A stretch of 40,672 bases of DNA from Actinomycetes bacterium (GCA_023432565.1 JAEYUL010000008.1:1-40672); one strand, 5' to 3'. Positions 17,937 to 29,058 are shown, counted from the first letter of the stretch. Made by a program: numbers and translations. The notes: generated by a model from the letters alone, not told the origin.

Positions 17937-19228
17937 CGGGCCGCTCCGTGGTCGTCGTCGTCCTGGTCGTCGGGGGCGACGCGGTTGACGAGCACGGTCG
18001 CCAGGCGCCGCCGGCGCCCCTCGACGCGCTCGGCCACCAGGTGCAGCCCGTGGATCTCGCCGGCCGATCCCGGCAGAGGCACCTTGCCGAGCGCCTTGGC
18101 GAGCAGCCCACCCGCGGAGTCGACGTCCTCGTCGTCGACCTCGAGCCCGAACAGCTCACCCAGCTCGTCGCGGCCCAGCCGTGCGGGCACGCGGAAGACT
18201 CCGTCACCGAGGTCCTCGACCGCGGGCGCGCTCGGGTCGTGCTCGTCGGTCAACTCGCCGACGATCTCCTCGATGGCGTCCTCCATGGTCACCAGGCCCG
18301 CGATGCCGCCGTACTCGTCGACCACCATCGCCAGGTGCGAGGACCCCGCCTGCAGGTCGCGTAGCAGGTCGTCGACCGGCTTGGACTCGGGGACGAACAC
18401 CGGACGTCGCGCGAGCGAGGACGCCGGCGCGTCGAGCGCGTCCGGCGCTCCGGCGGCACCAGCGGCGGCGATCGGGATCTGCCGGACGATGTCCTTGAGG
18501 TACAGCACGCCGCGCAGGTCGTCGACGGACTCCCCCACGACCGGCACGCGCGAGAACCCCGAGCGCAGCAGCAGTGCGAGCGCCTTGCGCAGCGGCGTGT
18601 CGGCGTGGGTGGTGACCATGTCCGTGCGCGGCACCATGACCTCGCGCGTGAGCGTGCCGCCGAGCTCGAGCACCGAGCGGAACAGCTCGCGGTCGTCGTC
18701 CTCGATCGCGTCGGACTCGCTCACGCGCTGCACCATGTCCCGCAGCTCGTCCTCGTCGTCGTCGCCGACGCCGCGCGCGGCCGCGCTGCTGCGCGCAACC
18801 GGCCCCGCGAGCACCTTCGCCGCCGTGAGCAGGCGGGAGAGCGCAGTCAGGACGCGGACGGGGTTGCGACGCCCGATCGTGCGCGGGCTCACGCGCACCA
18901 GCAGGTACGCGACGATCACGCTGAGCGCGAGGCCGCCGAGCAGCACGCCCCACCAGGGCAGGTCGCTCGCCGCGACGACGATCGTGAGGCAGACGGTCGC
19001 GAGCATCTCGGCGACGAGCCGGAAGAACGCCGCGGCCGACGCGGTGCGCTGCGGGTGCTCGACGAGCGCCTGGACGCGGGCGGCGGCGGCGTGGCGCTGC
19101 GCGACGAGCTCGGTGACAGCCGCACGCGTGACGCGCACGACCGCGACCTCGCCCGCCGAGAGCGCCGCGGCCAGCACCGTGCCCAGGACCGCGACGGCGA
19201 CGAGCAACCCGACCGGGACGTCGTTCAC
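17933..19228 (-). CDS. CNNM/CorC-type membrane protein with CBS pair (hemolysin C family)
   Basis: The 431-residue protein has an N-terminal DUF21/CNNM membrane domain of three to four helices (residues about 5-130). Two CBS domains (about 195-330) follow, including VMVPRTDM and RVPVVGESVDDLRGVLYLKD. A C-terminal CorC/HlyC domain (about 345-425) follows, with DLGDGVFRVPARLGRDELGE. Members are linked to magnesium or cobalt efflux and homeostasis. The name hemolysin is historical. GTG 19228 overlaps the ybeY stop as GTGA. Confidence 0.94.
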   Translation of the reverse strand: MNDVPVGLLVAVAVLGTVLAAALSAGEVAVVRVTRAAVTELVAQRHAAAARVQALVEHPQRTASAAAFFRLVAEMLATVCLTIVVAASDLPWWGVLLGGLALSVIVAYLLVRVSPRTIGRRNPVRVLTALSRLLTAAKVLAGPVARSSAAARGVGDDDEDELRDMVQRVSESDAIEDDDRELFRSVLELGGTLTREVMVPRTDMVTTHADTPLRKALALLLRSGFSRVPVVGESVDDLRGVLYLKDIVRQIPIAAAGAAGAPDALDAPASSLARRPVFVPESKPVDDLLRDLQAGSSHLAMVVDEYGGIAGLVTMEDAIEEIVGELTDEHDPSAPAVEDLGDGVFRVPARLGRDELGELFGLEVDDEDVDSAGGLLAKALGKVPLPGSAGEIHGLHLVAERVEGRRRRLATVLVNRVAPDDQDDDDHGAAR

Positions 19229-19677
19229 CGGCCGGCCAGGAAGGTCAGCAGCAGCCGGCGCTGGAGGGCGAACATCTCCTTCTCCTCCTCCGGCTCGGCG
19301 TGGTCGAACCCGAGCAGGTGCAGGATCCCGTGCGTCGTGAGCAGCAGGAGCTCCTCAGCGGTCGAGTGACCGGCCGCGGCGGCCTGCTGCGCGGCGACCT
19401 CGGGGCACAGGACCACGTCACCGAGGAGGCCGGGGGGCGTCACCTCGCCGTCTCGCCCCGGACGCAGCTCGTCCATGGGGAAGGACAGCACGTCCGTGGG
19501 ACCGGGCTCGTCCATCCACTTGACGTGCAGCTCGGTCATCACCTGGGTGTCGACGAGCATGATCGACAGGTCCGTCTGCGGGTGCACGTGCATCTCGTCG
19601 AGCACATAGCGCGCCAGGGCCGCGAACTCGGCCTCGTCGACCGCGTGGTCCGACTCGTTGTTGACCTCGATGCTCAT
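19225..19677 (-). CDS. ybeY: rRNA maturation factor YbeY (endoribonuclease)
   Basis: The 150-residue protein has the family's zinc site H-G-I-L-H-L-L-G-F-D-H (H-x3-H-x5-H) near residues 115-125. The upstream signature TDVLSFPMDE is also present. YbeY is a metal-dependent single-strand RNase acting in 16S rRNA 3' maturation and ribosome quality control. Start ATG 19677 overlaps the phoH stop as ATGA, and its stop overlaps the CBS gene, so the run is translationally coupled. Confidence 0.97.
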   Translation of the reverse strand: MSIEVNNESDHAVDEAEFAALARYVLDEMHVHPQTDLSIMLVDTQVMTELHVKWMDEPGPTDVLSFPMDELRPGRDGEVTPPGLLGDVVLCPEVAAQQAAAAGHSTAEELLLLTTHGILHLLGFDHAEPEEEKEMFALQRRLLLTFLAGR

Positions 19678-20687
19678 CGGCGGCCCGTGCTCCCGTTCTC
19701 GTCCCAGCGCGCGTACGCGTCGATGATGTCGCTGACCAGGCGGTGCCGGACCACGTCCGACGAGCTCAGCCGGCAGAACGCGACGTCCTCGACGTCGCCG
19801 AGGATGCGTTCGACGACCCGCAGCCCCGACGTCGTCCCCGACGGCAGGTCCACCTGCGTCACGTCACCCGTGACGACGACCTTGCTGCCGAACCCGAGAC
19901 GCGTGAGGAACATCTTCATCTGCTCGACGGAGGTGTTCTGCGCCTCGTCGAGGATGATGAACGAGTCGTTCAGCGTGCGTCCCCGCATGTAGGCCAGGGG
20001 TGCGACCTCGACCGTGCCCGCCTCGAGCAGCCGCGGTATGGACTCCGGGTCCACCATGTCGTGCAGCGCGTCGTACAGCGGGCGCAGGTACGGGTCGATC
20101 TTCTCCGCGAGCGTGCCGGGCAGGAACCCGAGCCGCTCGCCGGCCTCGACGGCCGGACGCGTCAGGACGATCCGGTTCACCCGGCGGTCGTTGAGCGCCT
20201 GGACGGCCTTCGCCATCGCGAGGTACGTCTTGCCGGTCCCCGCCGGGCCGATGCCGAACGTCACCGTGTGGCGGTCGATCGCGTCGACGTACTCCTTCTG
20301 CCCCGCCGTCTTCGGCCGGATCGTGCGGCCACGCGTGGACAGGATGTTGAACGTCAGGATGTCGGCGGGACGCGCGTGCGAGCCGGCCGTGAGCATGCCG
20401 ACGGTGCGGCGCACCACGTCCGGCGTCAGCGGAGTGCCCGCCGAGGTCATCTCGACCAGCTCGTCGACGAGCCTGGTCAGCAGCGCGACATCACCTGCCG
20501 GACCGGCCAGCCGGACCTCGTTGCCTCGCACGTGCACGTCGACGCCGGAGAAGCCCGCCTCGATCTCCCGCAGGACCTCGTCGCGCAGGCCGAGGAGCTC
20601 GACCATCGAGACGTCTGCCGGGACCGAGATGCGGTGCTCGACGCGTGCGGGTGCACCGGTGCGCGGTGCGGGGTTCGTGTCGGCCAT
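19674..20687 (-). CDS. PhoH family ATPase
   Basis: The 337-residue protein has an N-terminal KH/PhoH-N region (about 15-110). The P-loop ATPase follows, with Walker A GIGPAGTGKTYLAM (about 140-152) and Walker B FIILDEAQN (about 240). The QMKMFLTRLGFGSK...GDVTQVDLP signature comes next. PhoH proteins are ATPases tied to RNA metabolism, matching the ybeY and era neighbours. It heads this four-gene overlapping run. ATG 20687 is chosen because upstream frames are non-homologous; GAAGGAG lies rather far upstream. Confidence 0.95.
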   Translation of the reverse strand: MADTNPAPRTGAPARVEHRISVPADVSMVELLGLRDEVLREIEAGFSGVDVHVRGNEVRLAGPAGDVALLTRLVDELVEMTSAGTPLTPDVVRRTVGMLTAGSHARPADILTFNILSTRGRTIRPKTAGQKEYVDAIDRHTVTFGIGPAGTGKTYLAMAKAVQALNDRRVNRIVLTRPAVEAGERLGFLPGTLAEKIDPYLRPLYDALHDMVDPESIPRLLEAGTVEVAPLAYMRGRTLNDSFIILDEAQNTSVEQMKMFLTRLGFGSKVVVTGDVTQVDLPSGTTSGLRVVERILGDVEDVAFCRLSSSDVVRHRLVSDIIDAYARWDENGSTGRR

Positions 20688-20755
20688 GTGCTCGGCGTGC
20701 GCCGTCGCTCCTTCGTCGCTGCGGTCTCGGCCTTCATCCTACGTGGCGACGCGGC

Positions 20756-20781
20756 GGCCGCTCCCGGCGTCGGGAGCGGCC
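20756..20781. other. perfect 11-bp inverted repeat in the phoH-ppdK divergent region
   Basis: ggccgctcccg at 20756-20766 and cgggagcggcc at 20771-20781 pair perfectly around a 4-base loop (gcgt). No T-tract follows on either strand. Because it lies between divergent genes it may be an upstream leader structure or operator rather than a terminator. Confidence 0.6.
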
Positions 20782-20830
20782 CCGCCGGAGCGTGCTCGGC
20801 GGCCCGCGTCGGCGTCCCCGGACGTTGGTC

Positions 20831-20848
20831 CCGTGGAAGTGTCCACGG
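20831..20848. promoter_or_regulatory. 18-bp dyad (7-bp arms) upstream of ppdK
   Basis: ccgtgga, a 4-base spacer agtg, and tccacgg form a perfect palindrome about 95 bp before the dikinase start. Its size and position fit a repressor or activator operator for ppdK, but I do not match it to a known regulator; it may also be a small RNA hairpin. Confidence 0.4.
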
Positions 20849-20942
20849 CACAGGACGAGACTGGAAGCGCCCGCCGGGCAACGGCGCCGGGTGGGCAGCG
20901 CGGCCGGGCAACGGGGCCTGGTCGAACACCGTGGAGGTGGAC

Positions 20943-23648
<2,706 letters not shown>

Positions 23649-23656
23649 CGAGACGG

Positions 23657-23690
23657 CCCGCCGGCGTTCACCCTCCTGGCGCCCGGCGGG
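23657..23690 (+). terminator. hairpin just after ppdK
   Basis: cccgccgg (23657-23664) pairs with ccggcggg (23683-23690) 9 bp after the ppdK stop. The 18-base interior can pair a little further. No U-tract is present. Confidence 0.5.
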
Positions 23691-23699
23691 TCACGACCT

Positions 23700-23736
23700 G
23701 GGCCCGGTCCGCGAGTCGACCTCGCGGGCCGGGCCC
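23700..23736. terminator. strong bidirectional hairpin between convergent ppdK and rsmE
   Basis: A 16-bp stem with a single wobble pair (23700-23715 with 23721-23736) closes a 5-base loop tcgac. Its place between two convergent genes fits intrinsic-like termination in both directions, though there is no clear T-run. Confidence 0.75.
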
Positions 23737-23749
23737 GTCCGTGCGTGGG

Positions 23750-24505
23750 CTACCAGCGACCGAGCCGCGTGGCGAGCAACGTCAGCGCGACCGGTCCGGC
23801 GGTCGAGGTGCGCAGCACGTGCGGGCCGAGCCGCACCGCGCTCGCCCCGGCCTCGGTCAGCCGTGCGAGCTCGTCGTCGCTGATGCCGCCCTCCGGGCCG
23901 ACGACGACGAGCACCTCGCCGGTCTGCGGGAGCGACGCCTGCGCGAGCGGGGCGGTCGCGCGCTCGTGCAGCACCAGGACGGCACCTCCGGCGGCGACCA
24001 CCTCGCGCGCGCGGGCTGCCAGCCGCGTGGAGTCCAGCGCGTGCTCGACGTCGGGGACCCACGCCCGGCGCGACTGCTTCGCCGCGGTCCGCACCGTCCC
24101 GAGCCAGCGTGCGCGCGACTTGGCGGCGCGCTCACCACGCCAGACGACGATCGAGCGGTCGGCCTGCCACGGCACGACCGCGTCGACACCGACCTCGGTC
24201 GCGGCCTCGATCGCGAGCTCGTCGCGATCGCCCTTCGCCAGGGCCTGCACGAGCACGAGCCGCACGTCCGGCACGGGCTCGCGCACGACGTCCTGGGCGC
24301 GCACGTCGACTCCGTCCGGGCCGACGGCGGCGACCACACCCACCAGCCGCACCCCGCACGTGTCGACGACGTCGACCCGCTCGCCCTGCGCGCGCCGCTG
24401 CACGACACCGGCGTGGCGGCCTTCGGTGCCGTCGAGCCGGAACACGTCACCCGGGGCCACGTCGTCGAGCCGGCCGGGCTCGACCAGGAAGACCGGTGCC
24501 GTCAC
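23750..24505 (-). CDS. rsmE: 16S rRNA (uracil(1498)-N(3))-methyltransferase RsmE
   Basis: The 251-residue SPOUT-class protein methylates U1498 of 16S rRNA using SAM. The N-terminal PUA-like part (about 1-75) is followed by the methyltransferase with the knot motif VVVGPEGGISDDE (about 190-202). The end LGPHVLRTSTAGPVALT matches the family's LG-x-x-ILR-x-ETA motif, with Ser replacing Glu. GTG 24505 follows the dnaJ stop by 1 bp, so it belongs to hrcA-dnaJ-rsmE, a conserved actinobacterial order. Confidence 0.95.
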   Translation of the reverse strand: MTAPVFLVEPGRLDDVAPGDVFRLDGTEGRHAGVVQRRAQGERVDVVDTCGVRLVGVVAAVGPDGVDVRAQDVVREPVPDVRLVLVQALAKGDRDELAIEAATEVGVDAVVPWQADRSIVVWRGERAAKSRARWLGTVRTAAKQSRRAWVPDVEHALDSTRLAARAREVVAAGGAVLVLHERATAPLAQASLPQTGEVLVVVGPEGGISDDELARLTEAGASAVRLGPHVLRTSTAGPVALTLLATRLGRW

Positions 24506-24506
24506 G

Positions 24507-25637
24507 TCAGCGTCCGGCGAGCTTGTCGCGCAGCTTGCCGAAGACCCCCTGGTGGGCGGCCGCCAGGCGGGCGTCGGGACGCTCCTCGCCGCGCAGCGCG
24601 GCCAGGCGCCGCAGCAGCTCGGCCTGCTCGTCGTCGAGGCCCGTCGGGACCGTGACGTCGACGTGCACGTGCAGGTCTCCCCGACCGCCCACGTGCAGGT
24701 GCCCGACCCCCAGACCCTTGAGGGTCACGACCTGGTCGGGCTGCGTCCCGGGCCGCAGGTCGACCTCCTGCGGGCCGTCCAGGGTCTCGAGCGTCAGCAC
24801 CGTCCCGAGAGCGGCGGCGGTCATCGGCACCGAGAGCGTCGCGTGCAGGTCGTCGCCGTCGCGCTGGAAGACCTCGTGCCGACGCTCGCGCACCTCGAGG
24901 TACACGTCGCCCGCGGGACCGCCGGCCGGGCCGACCTCGCCCTGGCCCGTGAGCTTGATCCTGGTGCCGGTGTCGACCCCCGCCGGGACGTCCACCGCGA
25001 GCGTGCGACGCGAGCGCACGCGCCCCTCACCGGCGCACTCGGTGCACGGCTCGGGGATCGTGGAGCCGAATCCGCGGCACGCCGCGCACGGCTGGTTCGT
25101 CATGACCTGACCGAGGAAGGACCGCGCGACGCGCTGCACGGTGCCCCGGCCGTGGCAGACCTCGCACGTGCGCGGCGCCGTGCCGGGACGGCAGCAGGAA
25201 CCCTGACACGTCGGGCACAGGACCGCGGTGTCGACCGTCACCTCGCGGTGCACCCCGAACGTCACCTCGGCGAGGTCGAGGTCGAGCCGGACGAGAGCGT
25301 CCTGGCCGCGCCGCGAGCGCGGGATGGGACCGCGCTGTGCCGAGGCACCTGTCGCGGCACCGAAGAACGTCTCGAAGATGTCCTGGAAACCGAAGCCGCC
25401 GCCCATGCCGCCGCCGGGCGACGACGGGTCCGCGCCGAGGTCGTACGCGCGGCGCTTCTCGGGGTTGCCGAGCACCTCGTAGGCGCGCGAGACGTCCTTG
25501 AACCGCGCCTCGGCCGCGGGATCGTCACCCGCGACGTCCGGGTGGTGCTCACGGGCGAGCCGGCGATAGGCCTTCTTGATCTGCTCGGGCGTCGCGTCGC
25601 GCGCGACGCCGAGGATCTCGTAGTAGTCGTTGCTCAC
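24507..25637 (-). CDS. dnaJ: molecular chaperone DnaJ (second-copy, HrcA-linked type)
   Basis: The 376-residue protein starts at GTG 25637, giving the usual N-terminus SNDYYEILGVAR. It has a J domain with HPD (HHPDVAG, about residue 33), a Gly-rich segment (about 75-95), and four zinc motifs. These are CPTCQGSC, CEVCHGRG, CAACRGFG and CTECAGEG; the first has Cys where the usual second Gly is. Two beta substrate-binding domains follow. DnaJ stimulates DnaK ATPase. It sits 130 bp after hrcA and is likely under CIRCE control. A longer in-frame start upstream would add 17 non-homologous residues. Confidence 0.95.
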   Translation of the reverse strand: MSNDYYEILGVARDATPEQIKKAYRRLAREHHPDVAGDDPAAEARFKDVSRAYEVLGNPEKRRAYDLGADPSSPGGGMGGGFGFQDIFETFFGAATGASAQRGPIPRSRRGQDALVRLDLDLAEVTFGVHREVTVDTAVLCPTCQGSCCRPGTAPRTCEVCHGRGTVQRVARSFLGQVMTNQPCAACRGFGSTIPEPCTECAGEGRVRSRRTLAVDVPAGVDTGTRIKLTGQGEVGPAGGPAGDVYLEVRERRHEVFQRDGDDLHATLSVPMTAAALGTVLTLETLDGPQEVDLRPGTQPDQVVTLKGLGVGHLHVGGRGDLHVHVDVTVPTGLDDEQAELLRRLAALRGEERPDARLAAAHQGVFGKLRDKLAGR

Positions 25638-25767
25638 GAGGTGGTGTGCTCGCTTCCTGGCGGGCTCGTCGGTCGGTCCCGACGCCACGGCGTCGGGTCG
25701 TGCGTCGGGTCGTGCGTCGCCTCTGACGTGCTGGAGCGCCGGCGACGCGGTGGAGGTGTCGGGCGGC

Positions 25768-26790
25768 TCACCCGGCGAGGATCCGGGTGAGGTAGCGGGC
25801 CACGGCGCGCACCGAGGCCATGGTCGCGGGATAGTCCATGCGCGTCGGGCCGATGGCGCCGACGCGCGCGATCGACGCGCCGCCCTCGTCGCCGTACCCG
25901 CTCGTCACGAAGCTCGTGCCGACGAGCCCGTCGTGCTTGGTCTCGTGCCCGATCCGCACCGAGACCGTGGCGCTGTCCTCCGCCATGTCGGACAGCAGCC
26001 GCATGAGCACGACCTGCTCCTCGAGCGCCTCGAGCACGGGCCCGAGGCTGCGCGCGAAGTCGTCCTTGCTGCGGGCGAGGTTCGCCGTGCCCGCGAGCAC
26101 GACGCGCTCCTCGCTCTCCTGGGTGAGCGTCTCCTCGACCAGGGTCACGACGCGTCGCAGCAGCGACAGGTCGTCGGCGGAGTACTGGTCGGCGAGGTCG
26201 TCGACGAGGCCCGCCAGCTCGGCGACGCGGCGACCCGCCACACGGGCGTTGACGGTGGCGCGCAGCTGCGCGACGACGACCTCGTCCAGGTCGCGCGACG
26301 CCTCGAGCGTGCGCTGCTCGACCCGGCCCGTGTCGGTGATGAGCACCACGAGCAGGTGCCGCTGGCCCACGGGCACGAGCTCGACGTGCCGCAGCGTCGA
26401 ACGACGCAGCGAGGGGTACTGCACGACGGCGACCTGGTGCGTGAGCTGCGCGAGCAGCCGCACCGAGCGATCCACCACGTCGTCGAGGTCGACGGCATCC
26501 TCGAGGAACGCGCTGATCGCACGCTTCTCGGGAGCGGACAGCGGCTTGACGGTCGTGAGGCGGTCGACGAAGACCCGGTACCCCTTGTCGGTCGGGATGC
26601 GACCCGCCGAGGTGTGGGGCTGGGCGATGTACCCGGAGTCCTCGAGCGCGGCCATGTCGTTGCGGATGGTCGCCGAGGAGACCCCGAGCGCGTGCCGCTC
26701 GACCAGCGCGCGCGAGCCGACGGGCTCGCTCGTGGCGACGTAGTCCTCGACGATCGCGCGCAGCACCTCCATCCGCCGCTCGTCGCTCAT
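25768..26790 (-). CDS. hrcA: heat-inducible transcription repressor HrcA
   Basis: The 340-residue protein starts at ATG 26790. A winged-helix DNA-binding domain opens it (EPVGSRALVERHALGVSSATIRNDMAALEDSGYI split over residues 22-56). The HrcA signature QPHTSAGRIPTDKGYR (about 57-72) and a GAF-like effector domain follow. The end has VGAIGPTRMDYPATMASV. HrcA represses chaperone genes by binding CIRCE, and a CIRCE site lies 59 bp upstream, so it regulates itself and dnaJ. The long upstream open frame is chance coding from DUF3097 antisense. Confidence 0.97.
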   Translation of the reverse strand: MSDERRMEVLRAIVEDYVATSEPVGSRALVERHALGVSSATIRNDMAALEDSGYIAQPHTSAGRIPTDKGYRVFVDRLTTVKPLSAPEKRAISAFLEDAVDLDDVVDRSVRLLAQLTHQVAVVQYPSLRRSTLRHVELVPVGQRHLLVVLITDTGRVEQRTLEASRDLDEVVVAQLRATVNARVAGRRVAELAGLVDDLADQYSADDLSLLRRVVTLVEETLTQESEERVVLAGTANLARSKDDFARSLGPVLEALEEQVVLMRLLSDMAEDSATVSVRIGHETKHDGLVGTSFVTSGYGDEGGASIARVGAIGPTRMDYPATMASVRAVARYLTRILAG

Positions 26791-26848
26791 GCCCGTCTCC
26801 GCCCTCCCCTTCACTCCCGGTGTGCTTCGCGTCCTCCGCGTGTCACGA

Positions 26849-26875
26849 GTAGCACTCACCACCGCGGAGTGCCAA
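26849..26875 (-). promoter_or_regulatory. CIRCE operator (HrcA binding site) overlapping the hrcA promoter
   Basis: The left arm gtagcactc (26849-26857), a 9-bp spacer and the right arm gagtgccaa (26867-26875) match CIRCE TTAGCACTC-N9-GAGTGCTAA at 16 of 18 arm positions. On the minus strand the right arm supplies a TTGGCA -35-like hexamer with a TACTCG -10-like element 18 bp on, so HrcA binding should block the promoter. Confidence 0.93.
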
Positions 26876-26924
26876 TCGTACGCCGCGCGCGTCAGGTTCC
26901 GGCCGAACGCTGTGCCGCGCCCCC

Positions 26925-26930
26925 TAGGGT
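26925..26930 (+). promoter_or_regulatory. candidate -10 box (TAGGGT) for the DUF3097 gene
   Basis: TAGGGT fits the actinobacterial TANNNT -10 pattern 26 bp before ATG 26956. A CGGAGG ribosome binding site follows at 26945-26950. No clear -35 is visible. Confidence 0.45.
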
Positions 26931-26955
26931 GACGGGGCGACGAACGGAGGTCGAG

Positions 26956-27810
26956 ATGGATCGGTACGGCAACGACGTGCTCGCGGGGGGTGGACGTGCC
27001 CCGCACCACCGCGCGCCGCGGGTGTCGCGCCCCGTCCAGGCCGAGCGCGGCCTCGTCGTGGAGGAGGTCACGACCGGCTGGGTCGGCGCCGTCGTCCGCG
27101 TCGAGAAGTCCGGCGGGCAGCACGTCGTCGTCCTCGAGGACCGGCGCGGTCGTACGCGCACGTTCCCGCTCGGCCCGGGCTTCTGGGTCGACGGCGAGCC
27201 CGTCGTGCTGACCCCTCCCGTGACGTCGCGCGCCCCGCAGCCGACCGAGCGCACCGCCTCGGGCTCGCGGGCCGTCCACGGGCAACGCGCCCGCGTCGCC
27301 CGCGGGAGCCGGATCTGGGTCGAGGGCAAGCACGACGCCGAGCTCGTCGAGAAGGTCTGGGGCGACGACCTGCGCGTCGAGGGCGTGGTCGTCGAGCTCC
27401 TCCAGGGCGTCGACCACCTCGTCGAGGAGATCCGGGACTTCGCGCCGACCGCCGAGCGGCGCGTCGGTGTGCTCGTCGACCACCTCGTGCCGGGCTCGAA
27501 GGAGGAGCGCATCGCCGCCGAGGCGCTGCGCGCCGCGCCGCCCGGCACCGTGCTCGTGCTCGGGCACCCGTACGTCGACGTCTGGCAGGCGGTGCGCCCC
27601 GAGCGGCTCGGCCTGTCCGCGTGGCCGACGATCGAGCGCGGCACCGAGTGGAAGCTCGGCATCCTGCGCGAGCTCGGGTGGCCGGCCGACGACCAGGCGG
27701 ACGTCGCCCAGGCCTGGAAGCGCATCCTGCGGTCGGTGCGCACGTACGCCGACCTCGAGCCGTCGCTGCTCGGCCGGGTCGAGGAGCTCATCGACTTCGT
27801 CACGGCCTGA
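26956..27810 (+). CDS. DUF3097 family protein (possible TOPRIM-like core)
   Basis: The 284-residue soluble protein starts at ATG 26956 behind CGGAGG. It matches the actinobacterial DUF3097 family: N-terminal DRYGNDVLAGG, a beta-rich part with the GFWVDGEPV motif, then RIWVEGKHDAELVEKVWG (about 117-134) and VGVLVDHLVPGSKEERIA (about 172-189). The last two resemble the Glu and Asp motifs of TOPRIM nucleic-acid enzymes, but DHL replaces DxD. The function is unknown. It diverges from hrcA, a placement common in actinobacteria. Confidence 0.9.
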   Translation: MDRYGNDVLAGGGRAPHHRAPRVSRPVQAERGLVVEEVTTGWVGAVVRVEKSGGQHVVVLEDRRGRTRTFPLGPGFWVDGEPVVLTPPVTSRAPQPTERTASGSRAVHGQRARVARGSRIWVEGKHDAELVEKVWGDDLRVEGVVVELLQGVDHLVEEIRDFAPTAERRVGVLVDHLVPGSKEERIAAEALRAAPPGTVLVLGHPYVDVWQAVRPERLGLSAWPTIERGTEWKLGILRELGWPADDQADVAQAWKRILRSVRTYADLEPSLLGRVEELIDFVTA

Positions 27811-27817
27811 GCCTGTG

Positions 27818-27859
27818 CGGCGACCAGTGGCCCGCTGGACGCGGGGCCGCTGGTCGCCG
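27818..27859. terminator. bidirectional hairpin terminator after DUF3097
   Basis: A stem of about 16 bp with one wobble (cggcgaccag...ctggtcgccg plus inner ggccc pairs) starts 8 bp after the DUF3097 stop. It lies before the convergent membrane protein gene. No T-tract is present, as is usual at this GC content. Confidence 0.75.
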
Positions 27860-27876
27860 GACGTCAGACCGCGCCG

Positions 27877-29058
27877 TCAGACCGCGGGGACCGGGACCTC
27901 GCCGAGGAGCCGGCGGTAGAAGTACGCAGCGGCCAGGAGCGCGACCGGGATCGCGACGATCAGTCCCACGAAGCACACGAGCGCACCCGCGACGATGACG
28001 GCGTACGTGAGCAGCAGGAACAGGATCGTCTGGCCGAGGTTGTTGCGCACGAGCGCGACGCTGGCCTTCAGCGCGTCGATGGGCGACAGGTTCTTGTCGA
28101 TCACGAAGTAGAGCGTGAAGAACACGAACATGCTCACGGCGACGGCGACGAGCCAGCCCAGCACCGGGATCCACGAGACGAGCGACACGACGAGGTTGAT
28201 CGCCGCGAGCAGCAGGACCGTGAGGATGATCGGCCCGCCGCCCGAGAAGTCGAAGAAGTCCGCGAGAGTGGCGCGCGCACCGCGCGTCGTCTTGAGCGAC
28301 GCCCGGACGAAGACCGCCTGGACGAGCCCCGCCAGCAGCGCGGAGACCGTGCTCACCAGGACGAGACCGCCCGAGAAGCGGATGTCGTCGCTGCCGGTGG
28401 CCACCCCGTCGTCGTACATCGGCACGAACGACGAGATCCCGCCGAGCACCAGCACGAGCAGGAGCTCGAGGACGCCGACGATCACGAGCCAGATCAGTCC
28501 GGCCGCGACGAACACTCCACCGTTGGCGGTGAACTTCTTCCACCCCCAGGAGAAGGCCTCGCCGATGGGCGACGGCGCGGCGGACCCGCCGTAGGCCGCA
28601 GTGGGCGGCGGGTAGCCACCGGCCGGCGGCGGATACCCACCAGCCGGAGGCGGGTAGCCACCCGCAGGCGGCCCACCGGCCGGAGGCGGATACCCACCAG
28701 CCGGAGGCGGGTAGCCACCCGCAGGCGGCCCACCGGCCGGAGGCGGGTAGCCGCCCGCAGGTGGCGGATACCCACCAGCCGGCGGCGGATACCCACCCGC
28801 AGGCGGCGGGTACGCACCAGGGGGTGGCGGGGAGGCGCCGGCCTCGGGCGCTGCGCCGGGCGCGCCGACGGGCGGCGCCGCTGGCTGCTGCGGTGCGGCG
28901 GGATCGACCGGTGCGGCGGGTTGGGCCGGTGCGGCAGGCTCCGGCGGCGTCGGGTCCTGCGGGCCGGCCGGCGTCGCGGGAGGTTCGGGCGGTTGCGGTG
29001 CCCCGCCGACGGCGGGCTCCGCGTCCTCGTCCTCCGGTCGCGGCGTGTTCTCGCTCAT
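27877..29058 (-). CDS. Pro/Gly-repeat multi-pass membrane protein
   Basis: The 393-residue protein starts at ATG 29058 behind GAGGGAGA. The first about 155 residues are Pro/Ala/Gly-rich, ending in tandem GGYPPPA heptads. The rest (about 165-385) holds about five to six membrane helices in a glycerophosphodiester phosphodiesterase membrane-domain-like or DUF-type bundle (IGEAFSWGWKKF at its start; KNLSPIDALKAS late). Proteins of this layout are common in Actinobacteria with no assigned function. It is divergent from another small membrane protein gene at 29221. The repeat region probably lies in the cytoplasm. Confidence 0.85.
   Translation of the reverse strand: MSENTPRPEDEDAEPAVGGAPQPPEPPATPAGPQDPTPPEPAAPAQPAAPVDPAAPQQPAAPPVGAPGAAPEAGASPPPPGAYPPPAGGYPPPAGGYPPPAGGYPPPAGGPPAGGYPPPAGGYPPPAGGPPAGGYPPPAGGYPPPAGGYPPPTAAYGGSAAPSPIGEAFSWGWKKFTANGGVFVAAGLIWLVIVGVLELLLVLVLGGISSFVPMYDDGVATGSDDIRFSGGLVLVSTVSALLAGLVQAVFVRASLKTTRGARATLADFFDFSGGGPIILTVLLLAAINLVVSLVSWIPVLGWLVAVAVSMFVFFTLYFVIDKNLSPIDALKASVALVRNNLGQTILFLLLTYAVIVAGALVCFVGLIVAIPVALLAAAYFYRRLLGEVPVPAV
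28610..28815 (-). repeat. tandem repeats encoding GGYPPPA heptads
   Basis: The segment encodes about nine GGYPPPA units interrupted by GGPPA. It includes two nearly identical adjacent 57-bp copies at 28629-28685 and 28686-28742. The repeats stay in frame, so copy number could change without breaking the gene. Confidence 0.92.
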
